DNA of 64,000 nt, from assembly GCA_029960045.1 (NCBI GenBank), contig JASCOV010000001.1:558001-622000 (forward strand), read 5' to 3'. The notes under the pieces were generated by a model that saw only the letters and a program-made list of their open reading frames with translations, was not told the DNA's origin and searched no databases. The first letter of the stretch is position 1; every line of letters starts with the position of its first letter. This stretch comes from Flavobacteriaceae bacterium PS02293. GTDB taxonomy: Bacteria > Bacteroidota > Bacteroidia > Flavobacteriales > Weeksellaceae. This document shows positions 8,951-17,188 of the stretch, one piece after another. A program made the position numbers and the translations under genes.

Positions 8951-10420
8951 ATGAAAAAACTACTTTCCATCATCATATTAACATTCGGATTTTCAGCATT
9001 TGCTCAGAAAACTGTTACTGAAAAGCAAATTTTTGCAGCAATGGATGCGCAGGCAGAAGCATTCCTGAAAGAATCAAAAGCAAATTCTTTCTCCATCGGA
9101 ATCATAAAAGACGGAAAAACATACACCAGACATTACGGTGAAATCGATAAAGGAAAAGGCAATAAAGCTAATAATTCAACCCTTTTTGAAGTTGCCTCGG
9201 TTACCAAATTATTTACCGGAACATTGGTGGCGAAAGCTGTTTTGGACGGAAAAATCAGTTTGGATGATGACATCAGAAAATATATCACAGGTTCTTATCC
9301 GAATCTTCAATTCAATGGTACGCCTGTTACGATTAAGGATTTGGTTTCTTTGAAATCTGGTTTCAATAAAGATTTGCCGGATAGAAGTGAATTGTTGAAA
9401 GTAAGGAATGACAGCACTGCTTTCAAAGTTGAAAAATTGGAAAAAGCTTATACGAGAGAGCAATTTTTCAAAGATTTGAAATCCATAAAAGTGGAGACTT
9501 TGCCTGGAACAGTTTATAATTACAATAACGGAACTTTACAACTGACAGCACATATTCTTGAAAATGTTTACGGTAAAAGCTATGAAACTTTATTGAAAGA
9601 AAATATTTTAATTCCTTTAAAATTAAATCGCACAAAACTTCACATCAACCAAAATGAAACAATTGCGAATGGCTACGATGGAAATGGCGTTTTGATGCCA
9701 TTTTTGCCATATTCCCTTTGGGGCGCTCAAGGTTATTTGAAATCAACATTAACAGATTTGACCACGTTTTTGAAATTTGAATTGGATAAAAATAATCCAC
9801 TCGTTCAGGAATCACAAAGAGATTTGCTGAATAATAAAAACTACTGGAACGCTTATTTTTGGGATGAAGTGACCGTGAATCACAATGGTCGAAATGCCAG
9901 AAAACACGGCGGCGCTTTTGGAACGCAGAATTTGTTTTGGATATTTTCGGATTATAATATCGGGATTTCTGTAGTTACCAATCAAGGTGGCGAAAATACT
10001 TATGGGAATTTGTACAACGCTGTCCAAAATCTGATTGATGATTTGAAACCGTTTGGTCAGAAATTAATTGGAAGAGAAATCGAGAAAAAATGCTTTGAAA
10101 ACATCGATTCCGGAATTGCTTATTATAAAGAACTTAAGAAAAATAAACCGAATGATTACAATTTTTCTGACGAATCTGAACTGAATAATTTAGGTTATAA
10201 ATTGATGAGAAGTGGAGCACTAGCATCTTCTATCAAACTATTTCAACTTTATGTTTCCGAATTTCCAAACTCAGGAAATCCTTATGATAGTTTAGCTGAA
10301 GCTTATTTTAATAACAAAGAATATGCGCTTTCCAAACAAAATTATCAAAAATCTCTGGAGCTAAATCCTGATAATTCTAATGCGAAGGATATGTTGAAGA
10401 GAATTGAAGAACTGAAATAA
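8951..10420 (+). CDS. secreted serine hydrolase with TPR tail, paralog 3
   Basis: This paralog has all three motifs of the family: S83-V-T-K86 (SxxK), Y191-N-N193 (YxN) and HGG in RKHGGAFGT near residue 319. A signal peptide (1-19, FAQK) targets it to the periplasm or outside. The C-terminal 100 residues repeat the TPR-like segment of paralog 1 (SELNNLGYKLMRSGAL, DSLAEAYFNNKEYA). It ends 15 bp from the convergent AraC-type gene with no obvious terminator between them. With intact motifs it is the best candidate for an active enzyme in the array. Confidence 0.87.
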   Translation: MKKLLSIIILTFGFSAFAQKTVTEKQIFAAMDAQAEAFLKESKANSFSIGIIKDGKTYTRHYGEIDKGKGNKANNSTLFEVASVTKLFTGTLVAKAVLDGKISLDDDIRKYITGSYPNLQFNGTPVTIKDLVSLKSGFNKDLPDRSELLKVRNDSTAFKVEKLEKAYTREQFFKDLKSIKVETLPGTVYNYNNGTLQLTAHILENVYGKSYETLLKENILIPLKLNRTKLHINQNETIANGYDGNGVLMPFLPYSLWGAQGYLKSTLTDLTTFLKFELDKNNPLVQESQRDLLNNKNYWNAYFWDEVTVNHNGRNARKHGGAFGTQNLFWIFSDYNIGISVVTNQGGENTYGNLYNAVQNLIDDLKPFGQKLIGREIEKKCFENIDSGIAYYKELKKNKPNDYNFSDESELNNLGYKLMRSGALASSIKLFQLYVSEFPNSGNPYDSLAEAYFNNKEYALSKQNYQKSLELNPDNSNAKDMLKRIEELK

Positions 10421-10435
10421 TTTAACGACACAAAA

Positions 10436-12175
10436 TCAAATAGTTCTTAAAACTGGAAAGCTTTTGCATCCTGTTGCTACATCTTTTTGTCTTTTTTTGA
10501 TGAAATCAGTTGGTCGGATTCCGTTGATTTCCTGAAATAGATTTGAGAAATTGGTTCTGGAAGCAATACCGCACTTTTCAGCTAATGTTTCTATTTTATA
10601 GCTAAGAAATACTTTGTCGTTATAGAGTTTATTGGTGATGTAATTTATACGTAGCTCGCTCAGATACCGGTTGAACTTTACACCTTTGTATTCATTAATA
10701 ACCTGAGATAGATAATTAGAATTTGTATTGAGTCTGTGTGCTAACTTATTTATAGTCAGTCCATTTTCAATGAATCCGCATTTTTCTTCAAAACATTTCA
10801 GTTTCCCCAAAATGGTATGGACAAGTTCTTGGTTCACAGTGCATTTTTCATCCACTTTCAGTTTCGAATCAAATTTTTGTACGAGAAGGTATTCGTTATT
10901 AATGATTTTATTTTCTAAAACGCTGTAATTTATTTTTACTTTTTGTTCAATTTTATATTTTCTGAAAATGATTACGATCAAAAAAATTGCTAAAAAAACT
11001 AATCCAAGTATGATCCACGTTCCCCAAGAGGTTTTTGCTTCTAGTTTTGCTTTTTCTTCCTGCAAAGTTCTTGTGTCATATTCCTTGTGAATTGTAGCTG
11101 ACAAGTAAGAAAAATCTTTAGTGATGATTCTATCTGCTTTTAAAAGTTGTTTGGTGTAATAGAGTTCTTTCTGTTCGTTCTTTTCTGTTTTATAATGATT
11201 GATTAGCAACTCATAATTTTCCCGAAGTTCGGGAAGAATAAAGTTGTGTTTTTGAAAAACAGAATCTACTTTTTGAAAGTATATGATTGCTTTTTGAGAA
11301 TTTTCTAACGCAAGATAAGATTTACCAATATAAAAAAAATCCACCGTTGCCCAGGTGAAATCCTTGATATGAGCGATCGGTTTTAGTGATTTCTGTAAAT
11401 TTTGTAGAGCATTTGAGAACTGTTTTTTTCGAAGTTCTTCTATCCCCTTTTCTTTTAAAAAATAACCATATTCCTGTTCATAGTCAGGATCGTTTTGAGT
11501 TTGTGATAAGCCTGTATTTATTAAAGAATCTATGGATTTGTAATTATGAAGATTTCTGTAACAGACAATCATTCTGTGAAGGCTGTTGTAATATCCCTTT
11601 TTATTATTGAAGATTGTGTTTGGGTGTGCAGTTTCCTGAGTTTTTTTATAGAAAAAAATATTTGCTTTATGAAAATGATCCAAAGCAGAATCATTATAGC
11701 CTAAATAACTTTTGACAACACCCAGATGATAAAGGATTTCATTTTGCAAATATTCATCATTAGAACCTTGGGAATATTCGTAAGCATTTAAATACTCATC
11801 AAGAGCTGGCTTGTACTTTTTAAAATTAAAATAATAGATGATTCCTTTTCCTAAATATGCATCACTTATCAAATCATTGTTATTGGTAAGCAAAGCAGCC
11901 GTTATGGTGCTGTCAGCATATTTTAATTTATCATTTCCAGAAATAGAGTAGAACACTGCATCCTTGTATGCCTGTACAAGCTGTGTGTAATTTTTATTTG
12001 CTTTTGCAAGAAGAATATATTTGTTTAAATATGAAAAAGCTCGGCTGTCATTTTCAGGGAAATTCTCATAATTTTTCTTAAGATTATAATAATCGCTGAA
12101 AGTCTTCTGTTGGGAAGAGAAGATTGTAAAAAATGAAAATGCTATTAAGAAATAAATTTTTTTCATTCGCTTCAA
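10436..12175 (-). CDS. TPR-transmembrane-AraC transcriptional regulator
   Basis: A signal or anchor segment (about 5-22) is followed by a long TPR-like helical region (about 30-370), one transmembrane helix (around 390, ending IFLIVIIFRKYK) and a C-terminal AraC-type DNA-binding domain (about 470-570: KLAHRLNTNSNYLSQVINEYK, then IETLAEKCGIASRTNFSNLF). The layout implies an external TPR sensor linked through the membrane to a cytoplasmic HTH, as is common in Chryseobacterium. It converges on the serine hydrolase cluster and diverges from a small lipoprotein gene, either of which it might control. Confidence 0.85.
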   Translation of the reverse strand: MKRMKKIYFLIAFSFFTIFSSQQKTFSDYYNLKKNYENFPENDSRAFSYLNKYILLAKANKNYTQLVQAYKDAVFYSISGNDKLKYADSTITAALLTNNNDLISDAYLGKGIIYYFNFKKYKPALDEYLNAYEYSQGSNDEYLQNEILYHLGVVKSYLGYNDSALDHFHKANIFFYKKTQETAHPNTIFNNKKGYYNSLHRMIVCYRNLHNYKSIDSLINTGLSQTQNDPDYEQEYGYFLKEKGIEELRKKQFSNALQNLQKSLKPIAHIKDFTWATVDFFYIGKSYLALENSQKAIIYFQKVDSVFQKHNFILPELRENYELLINHYKTEKNEQKELYYTKQLLKADRIITKDFSYLSATIHKEYDTRTLQEEKAKLEAKTSWGTWIILGLVFLAIFLIVIIFRKYKIEQKVKINYSVLENKIINNEYLLVQKFDSKLKVDEKCTVNQELVHTILGKLKCFEEKCGFIENGLTINKLAHRLNTNSNYLSQVINEYKGVKFNRYLSELRINYITNKLYNDKVFLSYKIETLAEKCGIASRTNFSNLFQEINGIRPTDFIKKRQKDVATGCKSFPVLRTI

Positions 12176-12333
12176 AATAGAAAATCTAATTTTTCTAACT
12201 CAAAAGTAATCAAAAATCGTACTAAAAACACAATTGTTATTTTTTTTAATTTTTAAAATATTGCTGTTTTAATGATTTATTTATCTCTATATAAATCAAT
12301 TGTTTAACAATATATAAACATAATTATTAATGT

Positions 12334-12355
12334 GTGCTTATTTCCAAATAAGCAC
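12334..12355. promoter_or_regulatory. 22-bp perfect palindrome, candidate operator
   Basis: GTGCTTATTT and AAATAAGCAC are perfect 10-bp inverted arms around CC. No T tract follows, so it is not an ordinary terminator. It stands in the 274-bp divergent gap between the TPR-AraC gene and the small lipoprotein gene. The rest of the gap is AT-rich apart from a CCGGCCGG palindrome at 12419-12426. Confidence 0.45.
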
Positions 12356-12449
12356 CACGATTACTTTCAAACCTAAAATTTGTCTTATAAATTCGTTCTC
12401 AGAATTCTAATTAATCAACCGGCCGGGATAACTTTAAAATTAAGAAACT

Positions 12450-12668
12450 ATGAAAAAGTTTATCTCAACAATTTCAATTTTGGCAATTGTATTTTTTACA
12501 AATTCTTGCAGATCGCAAGAAGAAGATTTAGAAACAGTAACTTTTGACAAAGAACAAACAAATAACATCTTTAAAAGAACTAGCGACAGTATCAGAATAG
12601 ATAGTACGGGAATTGTTAATAATCCGTTACCAACTGATCCGCCTCCAAAAAACGGACATCAATGGTAA
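12450..12668 (+). CDS. small predicted lipoprotein
   Basis: A 72-residue protein with a type II signal peptide: a hydrophobic stretch (9-17) and a lipobox ending at Cys20 (FFTNSC). The mature part is short, acidic, and ends in a Pro-rich tail (PLPTDPPPKNGHQW). No family was recognised. It reads away from the TPR-AraC regulator across a gap carrying a perfect palindrome, so control by that regulator is plausible but unproven. Confidence 0.65.
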   Translation: MKKFISTISILAIVFFTNSCRSQEEDLETVTFDKEQTNNIFKRTSDSIRIDSTGIVNNPLPTDPPPKNGHQW

Positions 12669-12867
12669 TATAAAACCGACTATGAAAAAAAAGAAACTAA
12701 TAACCAATGAAAACCTACGACCTAACTAAAAATAATAAAAAACTAATATGATAAGGAGCAATTTTTGAGGATTGATTAGAAGTGTGCAATGTGTGTGTTC
12801 AGTAGGAATTTAAAAAATAAAAGCATTATTAATAACGCTTTTGAAATTAATATTTAATACGAAACTC

Positions 12868-13605
12868 ATGGAAAAAAACATCTTACTATTCGTTGTTTTT
12901 CTATTTACGAATATTTTAAACGCACAAGTTGGAATTAATACATCTGACCCCAAATCTACACTTGATATTAATGGAAATCTTAAAATAAGAACATTGCCTG
13001 TCGTATCAGTTTATCCTACAAGTGATCAGATAATTTTGCTTGTTGATAAGAATACGACTACCGGTGATTTCGAAGTCAAGCAGATAAGTACAGATGTGTT
13101 GTTTAACAATCATGCCTATTACGCATCCAAAACCGGTTCTTGGTCTCTGTTAAATCTTTCTTTAGGCGATTCCTGGTATAAATTAAATCTAACAGGCACT
13201 GCAGATACAAAAATAGGACAGCCATCACAGTTTACTGCTGGTGTTTATACAGCTCCACAGTCTGGTGTATATTCAGTTAATTATGAAATTCAATTGGCAT
13301 CGGGTGTAGATATAGAACTTTTGGGAGGCAAAAGAATTGGTCTGATAAAAAACAATACTATAGTTTGGGACGAAAAACTTTTTGATGCAGTAAGAGTGGC
13401 TATTAATGTTCCATTGGTTCTGACACTTACTCTTGCCGCAATTCCTGTTAACTCTACATCACTCAACTCGATGGTACATCTCAATGCGGGAGATACCTTG
13501 ACATTTGCTGTCAATACTGCTGGGCTTTTACCTATTAATCTAGGGGTTTTGACCAATGGAAAAGTTAATATCAATATTCATAAAATATCCAGTCAAACAC
13601 AATAA
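12868..13605 (+). CDS. secreted protein with C1q-like C-terminal domain
   Basis: A signal peptide (MEKNILLFVVFLFTNILNAQ) is followed by QVGINTSDPKSTLDINGNL, the short N-terminal block found on many Flavobacteriia surface proteins, then a domain of about 150 residues with the beta-sandwich look of C1q/TNF-like modules (FTAGVYTAPQSGVYSVNYEI near the middle). The ATG at 12868 is preferred over the TTG at 12841 because it places the signal peptide at the start. It probably acts at the cell surface; the ligand is unknown. A terminator follows at 13659. Confidence 0.75.
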   Translation: MEKNILLFVVFLFTNILNAQVGINTSDPKSTLDINGNLKIRTLPVVSVYPTSDQIILLVDKNTTTGDFEVKQISTDVLFNNHAYYASKTGSWSLLNLSLGDSWYKLNLTGTADTKIGQPSQFTAGVYTAPQSGVYSVNYEIQLASGVDIELLGGKRIGLIKNNTIVWDEKLFDAVRVAINVPLVLTLTLAAIPVNSTSLNSMVHLNAGDTLTFAVNTAGLLPINLGVLTNGKVNINIHKISSQTQ

Positions 13606-13658
13606 ATTATTAAAGAAGATTCTAATCAGAATTCAGATGATGATTTAATTTTTCAAAG

Positions 13659-13690
13659 AAAGCAGGTTTTTCCTGCTTTTATTTTTTTTA
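13659..13690 (+). terminator. terminator of the C1q-like gene
   Basis: AAAGCAGG (13659-13666) and CCTGCTTT (13672-13679) pair around a T5 loop and are followed by a T-rich tract. Confidence 0.85.
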
Positions 13691-13765
13691 TTAAATTATC
13701 ACAGACATTTATCAGTTAATGAAAAATTAATTGCAAAATCATAGTTCTCATTTCCCATTAATTTA

Positions 13766-13773
13766 TATATTTG
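13766..13773 (+). promoter_or_regulatory. possible promoter of the aromatic leader/aroG unit
   Basis: TATATTTG fits TAnnTTTG and lies 76 nt before the leader ORF start. No TTG is found 17-23 nt upstream, so support is modest. Confidence 0.35.
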
Positions 13774-13849
13774 TTCAAGATTTCAATGAAAATATTTGAA
13801 ATCAATTAACCCAATCTAGCTAAAAAGTCTTCCAGTAAGGCGTTAAAAA

Positions 13850-13978
13850 ATGGAATCAATTCAATTTCCATATCTTTCAACTTTTGCATCTGCCGAGTAT
13901 TTTGGTGGATCATTTAGCTTTTTTGGATCTTATTATAGAAATTTTAGAAACTATTACCGATTTTATTGGTTTAGCTAA
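13850..13978 (+). CDS. Phe/Tyr-rich leader peptide upstream of DAHP synthase
   Basis: A 42-codon ORF in the 5' region of the DAHP synthase/chorismate mutase gene. Of 42 residues, 9 are Phe, 7 Tyr and 1 Trp; the end reads NFRNYYRFYWFS. An AAGG at 13837-13840 lies 9 nt before the ATG. In-frame aromatic codons clustered just before alternative RNA structures (13997-14038) are the mark of a leader peptide that senses charged tRNA-Phe and tRNA-Tyr. It is too short for usual gene callers, and the assignment to regulation is inference. Confidence 0.7.
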   Translation: MESIQFPYLSTFASAEYFGGSFSFFGSYYRNFRNYYRFYWFS

Positions 13979-13996
13979 CTAGATTTCTTTCTCAAA

Positions 13997-14058
13997 AATT
14001 CGCAGAATTACTCAACTTTCTGCAACTCATTTAAAGTTTTTAAACGTTATTTTTTGGA
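13997..14058 (+). promoter_or_regulatory. candidate attenuator of aroG
   Basis: Two mutually exclusive pairings overlap: GCAGAA (14002-14007) with TTCTGC (14018-14023), and AACTTT (14014-14019) with AAAGTT (14033-14038). The second is followed by TTTAAACG and a T6 tract (14050-14055). A further pairing AGAAAT (13937-13942) with ATTTCT (13983-13988) would be covered by a ribosome translating the aromatic end of the leader ORF. The terminator-like stem is AU-rich and weak, so the switch mechanism is uncertain. Confidence 0.4.
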
Positions 14059-14128
14059 AAAGAATTATAAATCAACATTTATAACAGATATACTATTGCA
14101 TTAATTTAAAATATATAAAATTAAAAAT

Positions 14129-15208
14129 ATGAACTTAAACGAATTAAAGAACGATTGGATCAATGACTTCGCAAATCCAATGATCATCGCAGGACCTTGT
14201 AGCGCAGAAAGTGAATCTCAAATGCTTGGCACCGCAAAAAGACTGAAAGAAAGTGGTGCGCAGATCTCCGCTTTCCGTGCAGGAATCTGGAAACCAAGAA
14301 CAAAACCAAATGGTTTCGAAGGTGTAGGCGTAATTGGCCTTAACTGGCTGAAAAAAGTAAAAGAAGAATATGGTTTCAAAACAGCGACAGAAGTTGCAAA
14401 TGCACATCACGTTTTCGCAGCGTTGGAAGCAGATGTTGACATCCTTTGGATTGGTGCTCGTTCTACAGTGAATCCTTTTACAGTTCAGGAAATCGCTCAG
14501 GCATTGAGAGGAACCAACAAACCAATTTTGGTGAAAAATCCGGTGAATCCAGATCTTGCACTTTGGATTGGCGCTTTGGAAAGATTATTAGGTCAAGGTA
14601 TTGAAAATGTTGGTGCGATCCACAGAGGTTTTTCTACTTATCAAAAAACGAAATACAGAAACATCCCGAACTGGCAAATTGCTTTGGATTTCAAAAATCA
14701 GTTCCCAAATATCCCATTATTCATCGATCCATCTCACATTTGTGGGAACAGAACAGGTTTGGCTGGCGTGGCGCAGGAAGCTTTCAACGTAGGTTATCAA
14801 GGGGCGATCATAGAAAGCCACGAGGATCCGGACAACGCTTGGAGCGATGCTTCTCAGCAGATCACGCCAGAAGTTTTGGCAGAAATGATTAATAATCTTC
14901 AAATTCGTAATTCCGATATTTCCGGTTACGAGGACGAGATGGGAAAACATAGAACTTTGATAAGCGATATGGATTTCCAATTGATCGAGTTGTTGTCTCA
15001 AAGAATGAAGATTTCCGAAAAGATTGGAACTTTGAAAAAAGAAAACAACATTGCAATCTTCCAGCCTGAACGTTGGAAAGTGATCACAGAATACGCTAAC
15101 CAAAAAGCAAGCGAAACAGGAATGTCTCAAGAATTCATCGAGAAAGTTTTCAAAGCAATCCATGAAGAAAGCATCGAGGTTCAGAACGGCATTATGATCA
15201 ATAAATAA
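14129..15208 (+). CDS. aroG: bifunctional DAHP synthase / chorismate mutase
   Basis: This enzyme carries out the first step of the shikimate pathway (PEP + erythrose 4-phosphate to DAHP) and, through its C-terminal domain, the conversion of chorismate to prephenate. The N-terminal 260 residues are a type I-beta DAHP synthase (AGPCSAESE near 21-29, GIWKPRTKP, KNPVNPD, DPSHICGNR). The last 90 form an AroQ chorismate mutase helix bundle (MDFQLIELLSQRMKISEKIG). This fusion is typical of Bacteroidetes and usually gives feedback control by prephenate or aromatic amino acids. The Phe/Tyr-rich leader ORF 150 bp upstream suggests attenuation as well. The symbol is used loosely; aroF or aroA(G) are also used. 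Confidence 0.93.
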   Translation: MNLNELKNDWINDFANPMIIAGPCSAESESQMLGTAKRLKESGAQISAFRAGIWKPRTKPNGFEGVGVIGLNWLKKVKEEYGFKTATEVANAHHVFAALEADVDILWIGARSTVNPFTVQEIAQALRGTNKPILVKNPVNPDLALWIGALERLLGQGIENVGAIHRGFSTYQKTKYRNIPNWQIALDFKNQFPNIPLFIDPSHICGNRTGLAGVAQEAFNVGYQGAIIESHEDPDNAWSDASQQITPEVLAEMINNLQIRNSDISGYEDEMGKHRTLISDMDFQLIELLSQRMKISEKIGTLKKENNIAIFQPERWKVITEYANQKASETGMSQEFIEKVFKAIHEESIEVQNGIMINK

Positions 15209-15240
15209 TTGTCAGTCTGAGGATCTCAAAGACTTTTAAT

Positions 15241-15381
15241 TATTTGGGCAGCTTAATCCGCCTTCCACTCCCAAACCTAACGAAGTGGTTCGACGAAGTC
15301 AATCTTTTTTGCCGAAGATTTGTCTTCAATAGAAACAAAGTATAAGCAAAAAAGGATTTCCGTTCAAGTCGGGCTGCAGAT
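15241..15381 (+). repeat. R1 hairpin element, copy 2 (with 27-nt insertion)
   Basis: Same element as at 2611. GCAGC (15248-15252) pairs with GCTGC (15373-15377); the apical hairpin TGT-c-TTC-AATA-GAA-ACA lies at 15321-15337. An extra 27 nt (15274-15300) interrupts the left arm and is absent from the other copies. It sits between the aroG stop and its terminator, so it would be transcribed in the aroG 3' UTR. Confidence 0.82.
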
Positions 15382-15417
15382 TCAGCGTAGAACACGTTTT
15401 GTCAACCAAATACAAAC

Positions 15418-15453
15418 AACCCTTTCAGATTTCAAACTCTGAAAGGGTTTTTA
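15418..15453 (+). terminator. terminator of aroG
   Basis: A 12-bp stem AACCCTTTCAGA / TCTGAAAGGGTT with an 8-nt loop, then a T run. Confidence 0.9.
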
Positions 15454-15454
15454 T

Positions 15455-15483
15455 TTGTCAACACGATAAAAGCTTTAACTTTG
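15455..15483 (+). promoter_or_regulatory. rsgA promoter
   Basis: TTG (15455-15457), an 18-nt spacer and TAACTTTG (15476-15483) match the Bacteroidetes consensus. The TTG start codon of rsgA is 21 nt further on. Confidence 0.75.
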
Positions 15484-15504
15484 TAAAACATTAAAATCTA
15501 TTTT

Positions 15505-16431
15505 TTGAAAGGAATCATCATCAAATCTACGGGAAGCTGGTATCAGGTTTTGGAATCAGAATCTAAAACTGTTTACGAAGCCAGAATCCGGGGCAAATTC
15601 AAACTGATTAAAACCAGACTTACAAATCCGCTTGCAGTAGGAGACGAAGTCGAATTTTCTTTGGAGCAGGATGATGTTGCGTGGATTACAAAGATTTTCC
15701 CAAGAAGAAATTATCTCATAAGAAAATCGGTCAACCTATCCAAAGAAGCACATATTATTGCTTCCAACGTAGATGTTGCGTGTTTTATTTACACTTTGAA
15801 ATTCCCGGAAACTTCATTAGGGTTTTTGGATCGTTTTCTTGCTTGCTGCGAAGCTTATAATATTCAGACTTTGATATTATTCAATAAAATGGATACTTTG
15901 AATGATGAAGAAAAAGAAATCGTAGAAAATATAGAAGCTATGTATCAAAATATCGGTTATGACACTTTGAATATTTCTTCTTACACAAAACTTAATTTAA
16001 ATTTCTTAATCGATAAAATTAAAGATAAAACGTCCGTATTTTTCGGACATTCCGGTTGTGGAAAATCAACTTTGGTAAATGCTATGCAACCTGATCTACA
16101 TATCAGAACTGGAGAAATTTCAGAATCTCAGCTCAAAGGAAAACATACAACTACATTTGCTCAAATGCATTTTTGGGATTTTGGCGGATCTGTGATAGAT
16201 ACACCAGGTGTTCGGGAATTTGCTATGATTGATGTGCAGAAAGAAGAGATCCAGCATTATTTTCCGGAAATCTTCAAAGCGGGTAGGAGCTGTAAATATC
16301 ACAACTGTATGCACATCAATGAACCAAAATGTGCTGTTCTGCAAGGATTAGAAATCGGCGAATTGGAAGAAACACGATACATAACTTATCTCAAACTGAT
16401 GGAAGAAGCAGATGAGATGAATCAAAACTAA
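15505..16431 (+). CDS. rsgA: small ribosomal subunit biogenesis GTPase RsgA
   Basis: A circularly permuted GTPase that aids late 30S subunit maturation. An N-terminal OB fold begins MKGIIIKSTGSWYQVLE; G4 is FNKMD (about 133-137), G1 is GHSGCGKSTLVN (near 180), switch II is DTPGVREF, and a C-terminal zinc site is formed by C-KYHN-C-MH and later Cys residues. The order G4-G1-G3 is the hallmark of the family. Translation starts at TTG, supported by a good promoter 21 nt upstream and by the conserved N-terminus. Length 308 is normal. Confidence 0.95.
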   Translation: MKGIIIKSTGSWYQVLESESKTVYEARIRGKFKLIKTRLTNPLAVGDEVEFSLEQDDVAWITKIFPRRNYLIRKSVNLSKEAHIIASNVDVACFIYTLKFPETSLGFLDRFLACCEAYNIQTLILFNKMDTLNDEEKEIVENIEAMYQNIGYDTLNISSYTKLNLNFLIDKIKDKTSVFFGHSGCGKSTLVNAMQPDLHIRTGEISESQLKGKHTTTFAQMHFWDFGGSVIDTPGVREFAMIDVQKEEIQHYFPEIFKAGRSCKYHNCMHINEPKCAVLQGLEIGELEETRYITYLKLMEEADEMNQN

Positions 16432-16477
16432 AAAAAATCCTGAATTTTTTTTCAAGACTTTTTATAATTAAAGTTAA

Positions 16478-17083
16478 TTAAAACTCAACTCCAAACTTTT
16501 TCAATTCTTCTCCCAAATCGGTTTCAGGTTTTATATGAACAACTTCAAATCCCAACGATGTTGCAGTTTCTATATTTTTTGCGTTATCATCAATGAAAAC
16601 AGATTCTTCGGATTTCAAATTATAACGTTTCAGTAAAACCTCAAAAATCTTTTTATCAGGTTTAATTAGTTTCTCTGTTCCTGAAACCACAATCTTATCT
16701 TCAAAAAGTTGAAAGAAATCATAATTTTCCAAAGCAATAGGAAATGTTTCTTCTGACCAATTGGTCAATCCGTAAAGATGGAATTTGCCTTCCAGTTTTC
16801 TTAAAACTTCTACATTTTTAGGTATGTCACTTTTCAGCATTATTGCCCAATTATCATAATAAGCACGGATTTCTTTTTCCCAATCCGGATGTTTTTCTAC
16901 AAGGATTTCCGTTCCTTTTTTTAAGGATCTGCCTCTATCTTGCTCTGCATTCCATTCGTCAACTGCAATGTTTTTTAGGAACCATTCCATTTTCTCATCA
17001 TCGTTGAAATAAGTTTTGAAAAAATATCTCGGATCCCAATCCATCAGAACACCTCCGAAGTCGAAGATTATATTTTTGATCAT
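16478..17083 (-). CDS. HAD-family phosphatase
   Basis: A 201-residue haloacid dehalogenase-like hydrolase: motif I near the N-terminus is FDFGGVLMD, where the usual catalytic D(x)D is preserved as D8-x-G (the YihX-like FDxGGV variant). Motif II is GLTNWS, motif III Lys is in LIKPDKKIFE, and motif IV is VFIDDNAKNIETA. Relatives hydrolyse sugar phosphates such as glucose 1-phosphate; the substrate here is unknown. It is followed on the minus strand by an R3 element and the deaminase gene lies upstream of neither promoter, so it may be a single-gene unit. Confidence 0.85.
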   Translation of the reverse strand: MIKNIIFDFGGVLMDWDPRYFFKTYFNDDEKMEWFLKNIAVDEWNAEQDRGRSLKKGTEILVEKHPDWEKEIRAYYDNWAIMLKSDIPKNVEVLRKLEGKFHLYGLTNWSEETFPIALENYDFFQLFEDKIVVSGTEKLIKPDKKIFEVLLKRYNLKSEESVFIDDNAKNIETATSLGFEVVHIKPETDLGEELKKFGVEF

Positions 17084-17114
17084 TTTATTAATTTATAATT
17101 TTAAAACATGAAGT

Positions 17115-17168
17115 TTGTCATTCCGTAGGAATCTAAATGTGCTGAGATTCCTAGGGAATGACAAATGT
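17115..17168. repeat. R3 inverted-repeat element, copy B
   Basis: TTTGTCATTCC (17116-17126) and GGAATGACAAA (17157-17167) are perfect 11-bp inverted arms. Inner TAGGAATC and GATTCCTA arms pair as well. It lies between the HAD gene and the deaminase gene. Copy A is at 2776. Confidence 0.75.
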
Positions 17169-17188
17169 TGAGTTAAATATTATTTCTA

